From positions 1 through 59,097 of the forward strand of contig DATBFG010000023.1 of NCBI GenBank assembly GCA_036558645.1: DNA of 59,097 bases, in the 5' to 3' direction. Position 1 is the first letter of the stretch. Each line of letters starts with the position of its first letter. Origin of the DNA: DATBFG01 sp036558645. GTDB taxonomy: Bacteria > Acidobacteriota > Terriglobia > Terriglobales > Acidobacteriaceae. This document shows, piece by piece, positions 17,549 through 27,227 of the stretch. The position numbers were made by a program, and so were the translations under genes. Under the pieces are notes generated by a model that ran no database searches, was not told where the DNA came from, and saw only the letters and a list, made by a program, of their open reading frames with translations.

Positions 17549-18595
17549 CTACCGAAGTTCTTCCATCGCTTCTTCGAGCGCTTCCCGCGACGGACGGACA
17601 AGCGATTCAGGCAAGCTCGCCAGCGGCTGATCGGTAAGATTCAGCATGTCGATGAAGGTCGGGGCCTTGGTGTTCACGTAAAAAACGCCGGTAAGCACAT
17701 CGCCTTTCTCGTGAGCCTGATGGAGACGGTGGATGGCATTGATGCGATGCGTTGCATCATAGTCCTCTTCGAGCTTGCTAAGGCGCAAGCGGGAGCCATC
17801 ATGCATCGTCACTTCGACCGTGGTTCCAGGATCGTAATCCACATTGATTTCCTCAAACGAGGGTACAAAGCTTATGTCGTGCAAAGGCTCTTCGTGTTCC
17901 TTCATGTACTTGTAAGATTTCGTGGAACCCTCGTGATCGTTAAACGTGACACACGGGGAGACTATATCGAGCATGACGGTTCCCTTGTGCGCGATAGCCG
18001 CCTTCATCATGGCATGCAATTGCTTCTTGTCTCCAGAAAATGAGCGACCGACAAATGTTGCGCCAAGAGTGATCGCCAAAGCGCAAGTATCAATCGGTGG
18101 CAGATCGTTGATGACACCCGTTTTTAACTTAGAACCGAGATCAGCAGTCGCGGAAAACTGTCCCTTCGTTAATCCATACACCCCATTGTCTTCGATGATG
18201 TAAATGATCGGGAGATTTCGGCGCATGAGGTGTACGAACTGACCGATGCCGATGGAAGCGGTATCTCCGTCGCCGCTGACACCGAGTGCAATCAGTCTAC
18301 GATTGGCCAGCACGGCACCGGTCGCGACCGAAGGCATGCGCCCGTGAACTGCGTTAAAGCTGTGAGAGCGGCTCATGAAGTACGCCGGACTCTTGGAGGA
18401 ACAACCAATTCCGCTTGGCTTGATCACACGCTCCGGGGGAATGCCCATCTCGTACATCGCATCGATGATGCGCTCCGATATGGCGTTATGACCGCACCCT
18501 GCGCAAAGCGTCGTCTTTCCGCCACGGTAATCCAGCACGGTCAAGCCGATACGGTTAGTTTTCGGGGGTGGTGTGCTCGTCGGTGTCGTCGCCAT
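17549..18595 (-). CDS. korB: 2-oxoacid:ferredoxin oxidoreductase, beta subunit
   Basis: 348 residues. This is the thiamine-diphosphate subunit that, with the alpha/gamma subunit encoded upstream, oxidises a 2-oxoacid (most likely 2-oxoglutarate) to the acyl-CoA with ferredoxin. Seen: the Fe-S/TPP motif TTLCAGCGHNAISERIIDAM, the second cysteine region SGIGCSSKSPAYF, the TPP motif GVSGDGDTASIGIGQF ending in IEDNGVYGLTKGQ, and a late cysteine in MLDIVSPCVTFND. Substrate specificity cannot be fixed from sequence alone. The ATG directly follows the TAA of korA (TAAATG), with GGAGGGAAAG inside the end of korA. An intrinsic terminator follows. Confidence 0.93.
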   Translation of the reverse strand: MATTPTSTPPPKTNRIGLTVLDYRGGKTTLCAGCGHNAISERIIDAMYEMGIPPERVIKPSGIGCSSKSPAYFMSRSHSFNAVHGRMPSVATGAVLANRRLIALGVSGDGDTASIGIGQFVHLMRRNLPIIYIIEDNGVYGLTKGQFSATADLGSKLKTGVINDLPPIDTCALAITLGATFVGRSFSGDKKQLHAMMKAAIAHKGTVMLDIVSPCVTFNDHEGSTKSYKYMKEHEEPLHDISFVPSFEEINVDYDPGTTVEVTMHDGSRLRLSKLEEDYDATHRINAIHRLHQAHEKGDVLTGVFYVNTKAPTFIDMLNLTDQPLASLPESLVRPSREALEEAMEELR

Positions 18596-20437
18596 TTACT
18601 TTCCCTCCATCGTGATCAGTTCGTCGGTGACGGAGCGCGCGTCGAGCGGCAACCCGTGGATGTGAGCGATACTACGAAGCCGCGTTACCAATTCTGGCTT
18701 GATGTCGAGCTTCAGCAGGCTCTGCATCTGCGCGTCGCGATTTTGTTCCACCACATAGACCCGGTCATGTTGCGAGATGAACTCCTCCACTTCACTGCTG
18801 AAGGGATAGGCCCGAATTCGCAAATAGTCGGTTTCGACTTTGTATTCGTTTCTAAGCTGGTCGCGGCATTCGAGGATCGCCCAATGCGAGGTCCCGTAAG
18901 CGATGATCCCAATTTTCGCCTTGGCACTGGCTTTCATCAGCTCAGGACGCGGCACGAAAGAACGCGCGGTTTCGAACTTGCGATTGATGCGTTCCATGTT
19001 GTTTTCAAAATCATCGGGGCGCTCACTGTATTGCGACTTCTCGTTGTGACCGCTGCCGCGTGTAAAGTAAGCCGCTGCCGGGTGTTCCGTGCCAGGCAAG
19101 GTTCGGTAGCCGATACCGTCGCCATCGACATCTTTGTAACGAGTAAATCCTCCGGCACGATCCAGGTCTTGCTTGGTCAGAACCTTGCCTCGCTGAATCG
19201 GACCTTCTGGGTATTTGAACGGCTCCGACATCCAGTTGTTCATCCCGAGATCGAGGTCCGACATGACGAACACAAGTTGCTGGAATTGTTCTGCAAGGTT
19301 GAATGCATCCTGAGCCATGGAGAAACACTCTTCTGCTGAAGCAGGAATCAGCAGTATGTGCTTGGTGTCGCCGTGAGACAAAAAGGCGGTCGAAAGAATG
19401 TCGCCCTGAGAGGTACGCGTAGGAAGACCGGTAGACGGCCCAACGCGCTGAATGTCCCAAATCACTCCCGGGACTTCGGCGTAATATCCGAGACCGGCAA
19501 ACTCCGCCATCAAGGAGATGCCAGGGCCCGCGGTTGCTGTCATGGCGCGCGCGCCCGCCCAACCGGCGCCGGTGACGAGGCCGACGGCAGCAAGTTCATC
19601 TTCCGCCTGAACGATGGCGAAGGTCGCCTTACCGTCTTTTCCGATGCGGTATTCCCGCATGTATTCGATCATCGTCTCCGGCAGAGAGGACGAAGGCGTG
19701 ATGGGATACCACGCAACGACTGTCACACCGGCAAACACACAGCCCAACGCGGCTGCCGAATTGCCGTCAATAATGATCTTGCCAGCGTTCTTATCCATCC
19801 GCTGGACAAAATAGGGATCTTCTTTGGTCAGGCTGGCGGCGGCATAATCAAATCCCGCTTGTACGGCGGCCAGGTTAAGATTTGCAGCCTTAACCTTGGT
19901 AGCAAACTGTTTGCGGATCGCCTTCTCAACTTCAGTCATGTCGATGCCCAGCAGCTTGGCAACGACACCGACATAGATCATGTTCTTGACGAGCTTGCGA
20001 AGTTTTGCCTCCGGGCAAACCGGAGCTACCAGCTTGTCGTACGGAACCGCGTAGAAGATCAGGTCGCTACGCAACTGTTTAAGGTTCAAAGGCTCGTCAT
20101 AAAGCACGGCCGCGCCGGGTGCGAGCGACAATACATCTTCCTGCGCTGTTTCCGAGTTCATCGCAACCAAGAAATCAATTTCCTTCTTGCGAGCGATATA
20201 GCCGTCTTTGTTTGCACGAATGGTGTACCAGGTCGGTAAGCCAGCGATATTCGATGGGAACAGGTTCTTACCTGAGACCGGAACACCCATCTGAAAAATA
20301 CTGCGCAGCAGAACCGTGTTCGAACTTTGTGAACCGCTGCCATTCACCGTCGCAACCTGAATACTCATGTTGTTGACGACGCGTTTGGGCTCCACCTGCC
20401 CGCTGGCTTCGTGGAGCGCTAAATCCGTTGTGGCCAT
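18596..20437 (-). CDS. korA: 2-oxoacid:ferredoxin oxidoreductase, fused gamma-alpha subunit
   Basis: 613 residues. The N-terminal quarter is the gamma domain (SGSQSSNTVLLRSIFQMGVP, then GLPTWYTIRANKDGYIARK), fused to the alpha subunit, which begins at IIDGNSAAALGCVFAGVTVV and carries WYPITPSSSLPE and DELAAVGLVTGAGWAGARAM ending TATAGPGISLM. It binds the pyrimidine part of TPP and CoA and works as a complex with KorB. The start at 20437 is preceded by GGAACTCAGGA. A TATAAT-like hexamer on the minus strand (20511-20506) could be the -10 element of the operon; no good -35 is seen. The two genes form an operon ending at the terminator at 17506-17530. Confidence 0.93.
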   Translation of the reverse strand: MATTDLALHEASGQVEPKRVVNNMSIQVATVNGSGSQSSNTVLLRSIFQMGVPVSGKNLFPSNIAGLPTWYTIRANKDGYIARKKEIDFLVAMNSETAQEDVLSLAPGAAVLYDEPLNLKQLRSDLIFYAVPYDKLVAPVCPEAKLRKLVKNMIYVGVVAKLLGIDMTEVEKAIRKQFATKVKAANLNLAAVQAGFDYAAASLTKEDPYFVQRMDKNAGKIIIDGNSAAALGCVFAGVTVVAWYPITPSSSLPETMIEYMREYRIGKDGKATFAIVQAEDELAAVGLVTGAGWAGARAMTATAGPGISLMAEFAGLGYYAEVPGVIWDIQRVGPSTGLPTRTSQGDILSTAFLSHGDTKHILLIPASAEECFSMAQDAFNLAEQFQQLVFVMSDLDLGMNNWMSEPFKYPEGPIQRGKVLTKQDLDRAGGFTRYKDVDGDGIGYRTLPGTEHPAAAYFTRGSGHNEKSQYSERPDDFENNMERINRKFETARSFVPRPELMKASAKAKIGIIAYGTSHWAILECRDQLRNEYKVETDYLRIRAYPFSSEVEEFISQHDRVYVVEQNRDAQMQSLLKLDIKPELVTRLRSIAHIHGLPLDARSVTDELITMEGK

Positions 20438-20655
20438 TCCTGAGTTCCTTCCTTTGATTTGGGCAGAGCCCACTTGTGAGGCTGTTGTTAGTGGCGGAAC
20501 CAAATATTATAAAGCAGATCGCAGCGGTTGGTCGCTGTTGTTAGGGTTTGAGTGATGATTCCGCCCAGAATCCCGCAACTTTGTCTGAGAAGCACCGGAA
20601 AAGGCAACTCGGGAACTCTCGCAGAACTAGCGGATAACTACTTGCGACCGCTCCT

Positions 20656-21606
20656 CTACTCGGCGCGGAAGAATTGAGCCATGTTGCGGAATTTTGTGTA
20701 GCGCGACGCAACCAATTGTTCGGAGGGGGTATTTCGAATCTCTGCCAGATGCTTCGTCAATACTTGATCGAGCATCGCGGCGGCGGCATCGTGATCGACG
20801 TGTGCACCACCGGTCGGCTCGGGTACGACTCCGTCGACGATCCCTAACTCAGTCAAATCTGATGCCGTAATCTTCATCGCCTGCGCAGCTAGAGCCTTCT
20901 TGCTGGCGTCGCGCCACATGATGGACGCGCAACCTTCCGGCGAAATTACCGAGTAAACCGAGTTCTCCATCATAAGCACGCGGTCTGCCACGGCGATCGC
21001 CAAAGCACCCCCACTACCACCGACGCCAATGACGGTCGCAATGATGGGAACCTTGAGACGCGCCATCTCACGCAAGTTCCTAGCGATGGCTTCGCCTTGG
21101 CCGCGCTCCTCTGCGTGCAAGCCAGGATAGGCGCCATCCGTGTCGACGAAGCAGAAGATCGGACGCCCAAATTTCTCGGCAAACTGCATCACGCGCAGAG
21201 CCTTGCGATAACCCTCGGGATGAGGCATCCCGAAATTCCGATAGACCTTTTGCTTCGTGTCACGGGCTTTCTGTTGGCCGACTACCACCACTTCTTCGCC
21301 GTGATATCGTGCCATGCCGCAAACGATTGCTGGGTCATCGGCGAATCCGCGATCACCGTGAATCTCGCTCCAATCGGTAAAGATCCGCTCGACGTAATCC
21401 AATGTATATGGGCGTTGCGGATGGCGGGCAAGTTCCGTTTTTTCCCAGGCGCTGAATTTGGAGTTAACCTGATCGCGTAAAGCCTGGATACGATCGCTGA
21501 GTTGCTGGATTTGTTTGCGAGTGCCGTCGTCCTGACCGGGAATCGACTCCAGCTTCGCGATCTGCTCCTCAATCTTGTGCAATTCCTGTTGGGCTTGGGA
21601 ATCCAT
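20656..21606 (-). CDS. accA: Acetyl-CoA carboxylase, carboxyltransferase subunit alpha
   Basis: 316 residues from the ATG at 21606, the normal AccA length. It moves the carboxyl group from biotin to acetyl-CoA to give malonyl-CoA for fatty-acid synthesis, in complex with AccD (not in the window). Seen: the N-terminal coiled helix QQELHKIEEQIAKLESI, RPYTLDYVERIFTDWSEIHG, GHPEGYRKALRVM-like PHPEGYRKALRVMQFAEKFG, the oxyanion region VDTDGAYPGLHAEERGQGEA, IGVGGSGGALAIAVADRVLM and SVISPEGCASIMWRDASKKA. A TTG at 21774 overlaps the dnaE stop (ATTGACTAA) and would add 56 unconserved-looking residues; translational coupling makes it possible, so the start is not certain. Confidence 0.93.
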   Translation of the reverse strand: MDSQAQQELHKIEEQIAKLESIPGQDDGTRKQIQQLSDRIQALRDQVNSKFSAWEKTELARHPQRPYTLDYVERIFTDWSEIHGDRGFADDPAIVCGMARYHGEEVVVVGQQKARDTKQKVYRNFGMPHPEGYRKALRVMQFAEKFGRPIFCFVDTDGAYPGLHAEERGQGEAIARNLREMARLKVPIIATVIGVGGSGGALAIAVADRVLMMENSVYSVISPEGCASIMWRDASKKALAAQAMKITASDLTELGIVDGVVPEPTGGAHVDHDAAAAMLDQVLTKHLAEIRNTPSEQLVASRYTKFRNMAQFFRAE

Positions 21607-21766
21607 TCTGCTGAAATCACCGTTTCCCGCGGCGACACGAGCCTCCACCATCGACAACAGAAACTCAGCGCCTGTAACCACCAGCGACGAGTTCATCATT
21701 GCTGGAGCCACCGCCGCGTTCGAATTGTTGCCGCTCGATATCTTGGCTCTCGCTTGGCGCGAATTC

Positions 21767-24700
21767 TTAGTCAATGATCCTCACAGCACCCCGGCCGCAC
21801 AACTCCTCGACACGCGCTATGAAGTAACGGTCTGGTTGGACATTATAGCCTTCTGCTTCCATTACCACCATGAAATCACCCGCCCGTTCTACATCGAATA
21901 AGACCTTGGCTTCACCTTTACGCTCAGAACACAAATTGTGAAGAGCATCGACAGTACCTTCCGAGGCAGTCTCTAGAGGGATCGTGATTCGCAGTGATCG
22001 AGGTAGCGGGACTCTAGCTTCTTCCAATGGCTGAATATCGCTGACGGTCAGTTTGGGATTGGCACCCTCCTCAATGCGCACGCCGCCCTTGATCAACACC
22101 GGCACTTCGATTTTCACCTTGTCGCCTAACTTCCGGTAGGCATCCGGGAAAACCAGCATGTCGACAGAACCGGACATGTCTTCAAGTATCGCTTGCGCGT
22201 AGAAGTCGCCCTTTTTTGACTTCAGCACTCTGAGGTTGGTAATGATGCCGGCCGTGGTAATGGACTCATCCTTACCAGTTGACTTCTTCATGTCGCAAAT
22301 GTCTTGCGTACCGAGCGCATGCAAATCTTCCAGCTTTTCCTTGTATTTCTCCAAAGGATGGCCGGTTATGAAGAAGCCCAGGATTTCTTTTTCATTTGCG
22401 AGGCGCACATGCTCGTCCCAATCGGGCACCTCGGGAAGACGATCGTTGCTGACATGAATGTCCTCCTGAAGAAATACGCCGAAGAGTCCATGCTGCCCGC
22501 ATTCGGCGTCGCGCTGAGCTTTCTGAGCGCGCTCCATAGCTTTGTCAAGTACGGTCATCAATTGCGCCCGCCTGCCCAGGGAATCCATCGCGCCGCTCTT
22601 GATGAGGGACTCCATCACCCGTTTGTTCAAGAGGCGTAGATCCACGTTCTCGCAGAACTGAAAAATGGAGGTGTAGCGGCCCAACTTCTTGCGTCCTTCG
22701 ACAATGGATTCAATCGCGTTGTGTCCGACGTTCTTAACCGCGGCCAAGCCGAAACGAATGGCCTCTCCGTGGGGTGTGAAGTTTGCATCACTGACGTTAA
22801 TATCCGGCGGTTCGACGGCGATACCCATCTCGCGACATTCATTGATGTACTTGACGACGTCATCAGTATTACCGGTAACCGACGTCAGTAGTGCCGCCAT
22901 GAATTCCACAGGATAGTGTGTTTTGAGATACGCAGTGTGATAGGCGAGTAGCGCGTATGCCGCGGAGTGGGATTTGTTGAAGCCATAACCAGCGAACTGA
23001 GCCATCAGGTCGAATATCTTTTCAATCTTCTTGGCCGGGTAGTGACGCTGGGCGGCCCCTTGCACGAAGCGCTGCCGTTGTGCCGCCATTTCTTCCGGTT
23101 TTTTCTTACCCATCGCGCGCCGCAAGAGGTCAGCGTCACCGAGCGAGTATCCGGCAAGCCGATTGGCAATCTGCATCACCTGTTCCTGGTACACAATGAC
23201 GCCGAGAGTTTCCGACAAAATCTCCTGTAACTCAGGTAACTCGTATTCGACCTGGCGGCGTCCATGTTTACGCTCGATGAAGTCGTCGATCATTCCACCC
23301 TGGATCGGGCCGGGGCGGTAGAGAGCGTTAAGAGCGGTAAGGTCTGCGATCGTATTCGGCTGGTAACGCCGGAGCACATCGCGCATTCCGTGCGATTCAA
23401 ACTGGAACACGCCGGAAGTCAGGCCCCGATAGAACACCTTTTCGTAGGTTTCTTTGTCCTCGAGTGGAATCTGCTCGAGCGCAATTTCCTCGTTTCTCGT
23501 CTGCTTGATGAGCTTGATGGTGTCATCGAGAATCGTCAGGGTAGTGAGGCCGAGGAAATCCATCTTGAGAAGACCGAGCTTCTCGATGGCTCCCATATCG
23601 AACGCTGTGACGATTTCGTCGTTCTTGGTGCGATGCAACGGTACCAACTCGTCGAGCGGCCGGGGCGAGATCACGACTCCTGCAGCGTGAACACCCGCAT
23701 TGCGAACCAATCCTTCCAATTTGCGCGCCGTATCGAGCAATTGGCGGACTTGCGGTTCTGTCTCGTAGGCCTGTTGGAGGGCCGGAGAGTCTTTGATTGC
23801 CTGATCGAGCTTGATGTTCAGAGTTGTCGGAACCATCTTGGCGATGCGATCCACATCGCTGTATGGGATGTCCATTGCCCGGCCTACGTCCTTGATTGCC
23901 GCTTTGGCTGCCATAGTACCGAAGGTGATGATTTGAGCTACGTTCTCGCGCCCGTACTTGCGCGTGACGTAATCGATGACTTCGCCGCGCCGGTTCATGC
24001 AGAAGTCGATGTCGATGTCGGGCATCGACACCCGCTCGGGATTTAAGAAGCGCTCGAAAAGAAGTTCGTGCTGCAGAGGATCGAGGTCGGTGATCCCCAT
24101 CGCGTACGACACGAGCGATCCCGCAGCCGATCCACGGCCAGGCCCAACGGGAATGTTTTGTTCCTTCGCATAACGGATGAAGTCCCAGACGATCAGGAAA
24201 TAGCCCGGGAACTGCATCTGTTGGATGATCGAAATCTCGCGCGAAAGCCGCTGCTCATAATCCGAAATGCTGTGCTTGAGTTTGCCGTGGGATAGATTGC
24301 GCAGGGCTTCCATGCGGCTAGCAAAACCTTGCCGCGTGACTTGTTCGAAGTAGCTATCCAGCGTGAATCCTGGAGGGACGGCAAAATGCGGGAACGGGTT
24401 GCTGATCTTTTCCAGATGCAGATTGCAACGTTCGGCGATACCGAGGGTTCTAGACAAGACATCGGGTGAGTCTTTGAAGACGCGGGCCATTTCCTCGTGG
24501 CTCTTCACAAAGAAATCCGAACCATGAAACTTCATTCGGTTCGTGTCTTGGATCGACTTGGCGGTTTGGATACACAGCATCACATCCTGTGCGTAGGCAT
24601 CGTCTTCGCACAGATAGTGGCTATCATTCGTCGCGATCAGCGGCAAGCCTAAATCTTTTTCGAGGCGATAAAGATTGGGATGGATGCGGTGCTCAAGATC

Positions 24701-25246
24701 CAGTCCCTGGTCCTGAATTTCCAGGAAGAAATTTTCTTTTCCAAAAATGTCGTTATAGGTGGCAGCTGCTTCACGGGCAGCGGAGTAGTTATCCTCCATC
24801 AAGCGCTCGGCCACTTCTCCTTTGAGACAACCGGAAAGACCAATCAAGCCGCGCGCGTGTTCTGCCAAAAACTTCTTGCTGACTCGCGGCTTATAGTAAA
24901 AACCGCGCAGGGACGCCTCGGAAGTGATTTTGGTCAGATTGCGATAGCCTTCCTCATTCTCAGCCAGCACAAGCAGGTGGTTATAGGTGTCGCCTTCAGG
25001 CGGCGTGCGGTTAATGTCGTGGTCATCTTTCTTGCAGATGTAGAGTTCGCAGCCGACAATCGGCTTGATTCCAACCTTCTGGGCGGCATTGACGAAGTGC
25101 ACGGCGCCAAAGATGTTTCCGTGATCGGTCATCGCGACCGCGGGCATTCCCAGCTCATGGACACGATGGACGAGCTTCTCCACGTCGCATGCGCCATCGA
25201 GCATCGAATAGTCGGTGTGCAGGTGCAGGTGAACAAATTGGGACAT
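21767..25246 (-). CDS. dnaE: DNA polymerase III, alpha subunit
   Basis: The replicative polymerase, 1159 residues, normal for DnaE. It begins with the PHP domain (HLHLHTDYSMLDGACDVEKL; MTDHGNIFGAVHF). The palm carries the catalytic aspartates in PDIDIDFCMNRRGEVIDYV near residue 407, GPGRGSAAGSLVSYAMGI before it, and RNAGVHAAGVVISPRPLDEL after it. Later come the thumb and fingers (YRPGPIQGGMIDDFIERKHG; ETLGVIVYQEQVMQIA; YGFNKSHSAAYALLAYHTAY), helix-hairpin-helix and OB-fold regions (TTAGIITNLRVLKSKKGDFY). The downstream accA is a common partner. Two long open frames on the opposite strand here are mirror artefacts. Confidence 0.98.
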   Translation of the reverse strand: MSQFVHLHLHTDYSMLDGACDVEKLVHRVHELGMPAVAMTDHGNIFGAVHFVNAAQKVGIKPIVGCELYICKKDDHDINRTPPEGDTYNHLLVLAENEEGYRNLTKITSEASLRGFYYKPRVSKKFLAEHARGLIGLSGCLKGEVAERLMEDNYSAAREAAATYNDIFGKENFFLEIQDQGLDLEHRIHPNLYRLEKDLGLPLIATNDSHYLCEDDAYAQDVMLCIQTAKSIQDTNRMKFHGSDFFVKSHEEMARVFKDSPDVLSRTLGIAERCNLHLEKISNPFPHFAVPPGFTLDSYFEQVTRQGFASRMEALRNLSHGKLKHSISDYEQRLSREISIIQQMQFPGYFLIVWDFIRYAKEQNIPVGPGRGSAAGSLVSYAMGITDLDPLQHELLFERFLNPERVSMPDIDIDFCMNRRGEVIDYVTRKYGRENVAQIITFGTMAAKAAIKDVGRAMDIPYSDVDRIAKMVPTTLNIKLDQAIKDSPALQQAYETEPQVRQLLDTARKLEGLVRNAGVHAAGVVISPRPLDELVPLHRTKNDEIVTAFDMGAIEKLGLLKMDFLGLTTLTILDDTIKLIKQTRNEEIALEQIPLEDKETYEKVFYRGLTSGVFQFESHGMRDVLRRYQPNTIADLTALNALYRPGPIQGGMIDDFIERKHGRRQVEYELPELQEILSETLGVIVYQEQVMQIANRLAGYSLGDADLLRRAMGKKKPEEMAAQRQRFVQGAAQRHYPAKKIEKIFDLMAQFAGYGFNKSHSAAYALLAYHTAYLKTHYPVEFMAALLTSVTGNTDDVVKYINECREMGIAVEPPDINVSDANFTPHGEAIRFGLAAVKNVGHNAIESIVEGRKKLGRYTSIFQFCENVDLRLLNKRVMESLIKSGAMDSLGRRAQLMTVLDKAMERAQKAQRDAECGQHGLFGVFLQEDIHVSNDRLPEVPDWDEHVRLANEKEILGFFITGHPLEKYKEKLEDLHALGTQDICDMKKSTGKDESITTAGIITNLRVLKSKKGDFYAQAILEDMSGSVDMLVFPDAYRKLGDKVKIEVPVLIKGGVRIEEGANPKLTVSDIQPLEEARVPLPRSLRITIPLETASEGTVDALHNLCSERKGEAKVLFDVERAGDFMVVMEAEGYNVQPDRYFIARVEELCGRGAVRIID

Positions 25247-25381
25247 GATTAGTTTTTGGAGTTCTCTGCCGACATTCTAATGGGAGTTACCTCGACCGCA
25301 ATGCCCGATGTTGGTGCAACCCGTGACACGTGATTAGAGAGAAGACTTATCGCGGCCGAAATCCCGGCTCGAGGGAGAGGC

Positions 25382-26092
25382 CTAGGGCTGGTGCGGCAGT
25401 ACAAACTCAATCCCTCTCTCGTCATTGAGCTTGCGGGTGGCATCTATATCCAATTGCGCCAGCGGAACTTTCTTTGCCCGATCTTCATTGAAGGTCCAGA
25501 GCGTTTGCCCGACCACGGCGTAATTTTGTACCTCTTCAACATGCTTATCGCGGAAGATCAACATCGTGGTCCGTGGAGCCTCTGGTTTCGTTGCTTGCGC
25601 GGCATCGGAACGAGTGTTGCGGTCTCGCCGTAATTGTTCGACCTCGTCACTTAACCGGTCAAGTTCGTGCGCAATGTTCTGGTTCTGCTCGTAGTAGATA
25701 TCCGGATAGGAGCTGCGTGTCGAGGAGTACGACGAAGAATCTCCTCCCGGATACGGATTCGAATAGGTCACGGGATAGGAGTACGAATAGGACGGATAGT
25801 AGGCTGGATAATAACCAGCGTACCCCCACCCCCAACCGGGATAGACAGGGCGCCACGGACGAAAGCCCCACGGGCGGAATGGGCCAAATCCCCACCCCCA
25901 CCTCACGCCGAAGGATGGCGATGCAAAAACGAATGAGCCGCGGCTTACGATCCGATTGGAAGGAAAGCCCACGCGAGGACTCACGACGTGCGCGCCGCCA
26001 ACAAAGCCGCCGCGAACGGCGGCCATCCTCTGACCCAAGGCGCAGGGACCCAATCCCGCCACCAAGGCCACAATCAGAAGGGCGCGACGCAT
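25382..26092 (-). CDS. Secreted Tyr/Gly/Pro-rich protein, unknown function
   Basis: 236 residues with a signal peptide (RRALLIVALVAGLGPCALG). A Gly/Trp/Pro segment follows (FGVRWGWGFGPFRPWGFRPW), then a Tyr/Ser-rich stretch (AGYYPAYYPSYSYSYPVTYS). A short heptad-like helix (ELDRLSDEVEQLRRDRN, about residue 145) precedes a compact C-terminal domain (TTMLIFRDKHVEEVQNYAVV; FVLPHQP). The plan resembles outer-surface proteins of unknown role in this phylum. TATAAT (minus strand, 26104-26099) lies 6 bases before the ATG and no Shine-Dalgarno is seen. The 39-base gap to the cytochrome gene upstream holds only this hexamer. Confidence 0.75.
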   Translation of the reverse strand: MRRALLIVALVAGLGPCALGQRMAAVRGGFVGGAHVVSPRVGFPSNRIVSRGSFVFASPSFGVRWGWGFGPFRPWGFRPWRPVYPGWGWGYAGYYPAYYPSYSYSYPVTYSNPYPGGDSSSYSSTRSSYPDIYYEQNQNIAHELDRLSDEVEQLRRDRNTRSDAAQATKPEAPRTTMLIFRDKHVEEVQNYAVVGQTLWTFNEDRAKKVPLAQLDIDATRKLNDERGIEFVLPHQP

Positions 26093-26098
26093 GCATAA

Positions 26099-26104
26099 AT
26101 TATA
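26099..26104 (-). promoter_or_regulatory. Candidate -10 hexamer of a leaderless mRNA
   Basis: A perfect TATAAT on the minus strand, 6 bases upstream of the ATG at 26092. Transcription would be expected to start at or near the A of the start codon. No -35 with normal spacing is evident. Confidence 0.45.
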
Positions 26105-26131
26105 ACGCCATTGGCAAGCAGCTTTGTGGCC

Positions 26132-27148
26132 CTAATTCTTGTCTCCCGCCCCGTGTTTAAGCTGACAGAGTTTACAAAGTGTCGGCGGTTCGCTGTTGTC
26201 GACCCGGTGGTGAACCGGCTTTACGCTGCGCAAGTAGACGAACAAGTCTCTTAAGTCCTGATCGCTCAATTCCTTAAACTCTTGGTATGGCATGATGGGA
26301 TTGAGTTCGCGAGCCTTTACCAGGCCGGTACGCATAACCTGCATAAAGAGGGTTTCGTCGTAGTAGCTGATGCCCGAAGGGTCTGGCGTGATGTTCGCCG
26401 ATGCCGCACCCGGCAGTCCAAACGCCTGGAATGTAAGGCCGCCTGCGTACTCCATTCCTTTGACAACCTGTCCGCGATCCTGGGGCGTGTGGCAGAATCC
26501 GCAACTTCCCAAGTTTGCCAGATACTCGCCGCGTTTGAGGACGTCGCTACTGTCCGGTGCGCTTACCGGTGCTGTGACCGGCTCAGGAACAGCTCGGATC
26601 AAGTACTTCACCGGGAAGATCACTCCCGTGCGCGGCAGTTCGTTGCGCACTGCGGGCATAGAGCGAATGTAAACCACGATCGATGCCAAGTCCTCGTCTG
26701 ACATTTGTCGAAAACGCTCGTACGGCATCATCGGAAAAAGTGTTCGGCCGTCGTGGCCGATGCCCTCGCGTATCGCACGGGCTAGTTGATCGTCAGTCCA
26801 GTTGCCCGACCCCGTTTGAGGATCCGGCGTCAGGTTGCTCGCGACAATTTTTCCAGGAAGGTCTTCGACTGGCATCACTTCGCCCGAACCCTCCTTACCC
26901 GCAATGAGAGGTGCTCCGTGCTTAGTCGGATCGTGAGGAGAGTGACAATCCACACACAAGGCCAGGCCATTAAATAAATATCTGCCGCGTTCCAGTCGCT
27001 GCGGCGTACTTTCGAATTTGACCTCTCTTAAAGGCCTCGATTTGGGGCCGATGAACGGGCGCCATCCAATTGTGAGACTGATCCCAATGGCGAGAAGAAC
27101 TACCAAGGAAAGGAAGGAATAGAGGAAGATTTTTAGCGGCTTACTCAA
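26132..27148 (-). CDS. Membrane-anchored dihaem cytochrome c
   Basis: 338 residues: an N-terminal membrane anchor (IFLYSFLSLVVLLAIGISLT) and two cytochrome c domains in the periplasm. Haem sites are CVDCH (65-69) and CGFCH (216-220); candidate axial methionines lie in FPMMPYERF and NPIMPYQEF. The layout resembles the cytochrome subunits of membrane dehydrogenases (gluconate or alcohol type), but no dehydrogenase gene is near. The C-terminus carries CKLCQLKH (325-332), a near-haem motif in which the expected histidine is Gln. The TTG start is supported by GGAGGG five bases upstream. Confidence 0.85.
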   Translation of the reverse strand: MSKPLKIFLYSFLSLVVLLAIGISLTIGWRPFIGPKSRPLREVKFESTPQRLERGRYLFNGLALCVDCHSPHDPTKHGAPLIAGKEGSGEVMPVEDLPGKIVASNLTPDPQTGSGNWTDDQLARAIREGIGHDGRTLFPMMPYERFRQMSDEDLASIVVYIRSMPAVRNELPRTGVIFPVKYLIRAVPEPVTAPVSAPDSSDVLKRGEYLANLGSCGFCHTPQDRGQVVKGMEYAGGLTFQAFGLPGAASANITPDPSGISYYDETLFMQVMRTGLVKARELNPIMPYQEFKELSDQDLRDLFVYLRSVKPVHHRVDNSEPPTLCKLCQLKHGAGDKN

Positions 27149-27227
27149 AGCAGCCCTCCATAAGATCTACGCTGATGAAAAGGGGTACTCCTACGCGGGT
27201 CCTGCACAAGCTAGGAACCGTACACGA

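Noticed and set aside
18230..20239. Two long plus-strand open frames (369 and 293 codons) opposite korB/korA
   Set aside because: They mirror clearly conserved genes on the other strand. Their translations show no recognisable motif or start context.
23264..24046. 260-codon open frame opposite dnaE
   Set aside because: Shadow of the dnaE frame; the composition reflects the opposite strand and there is no ribosome site.
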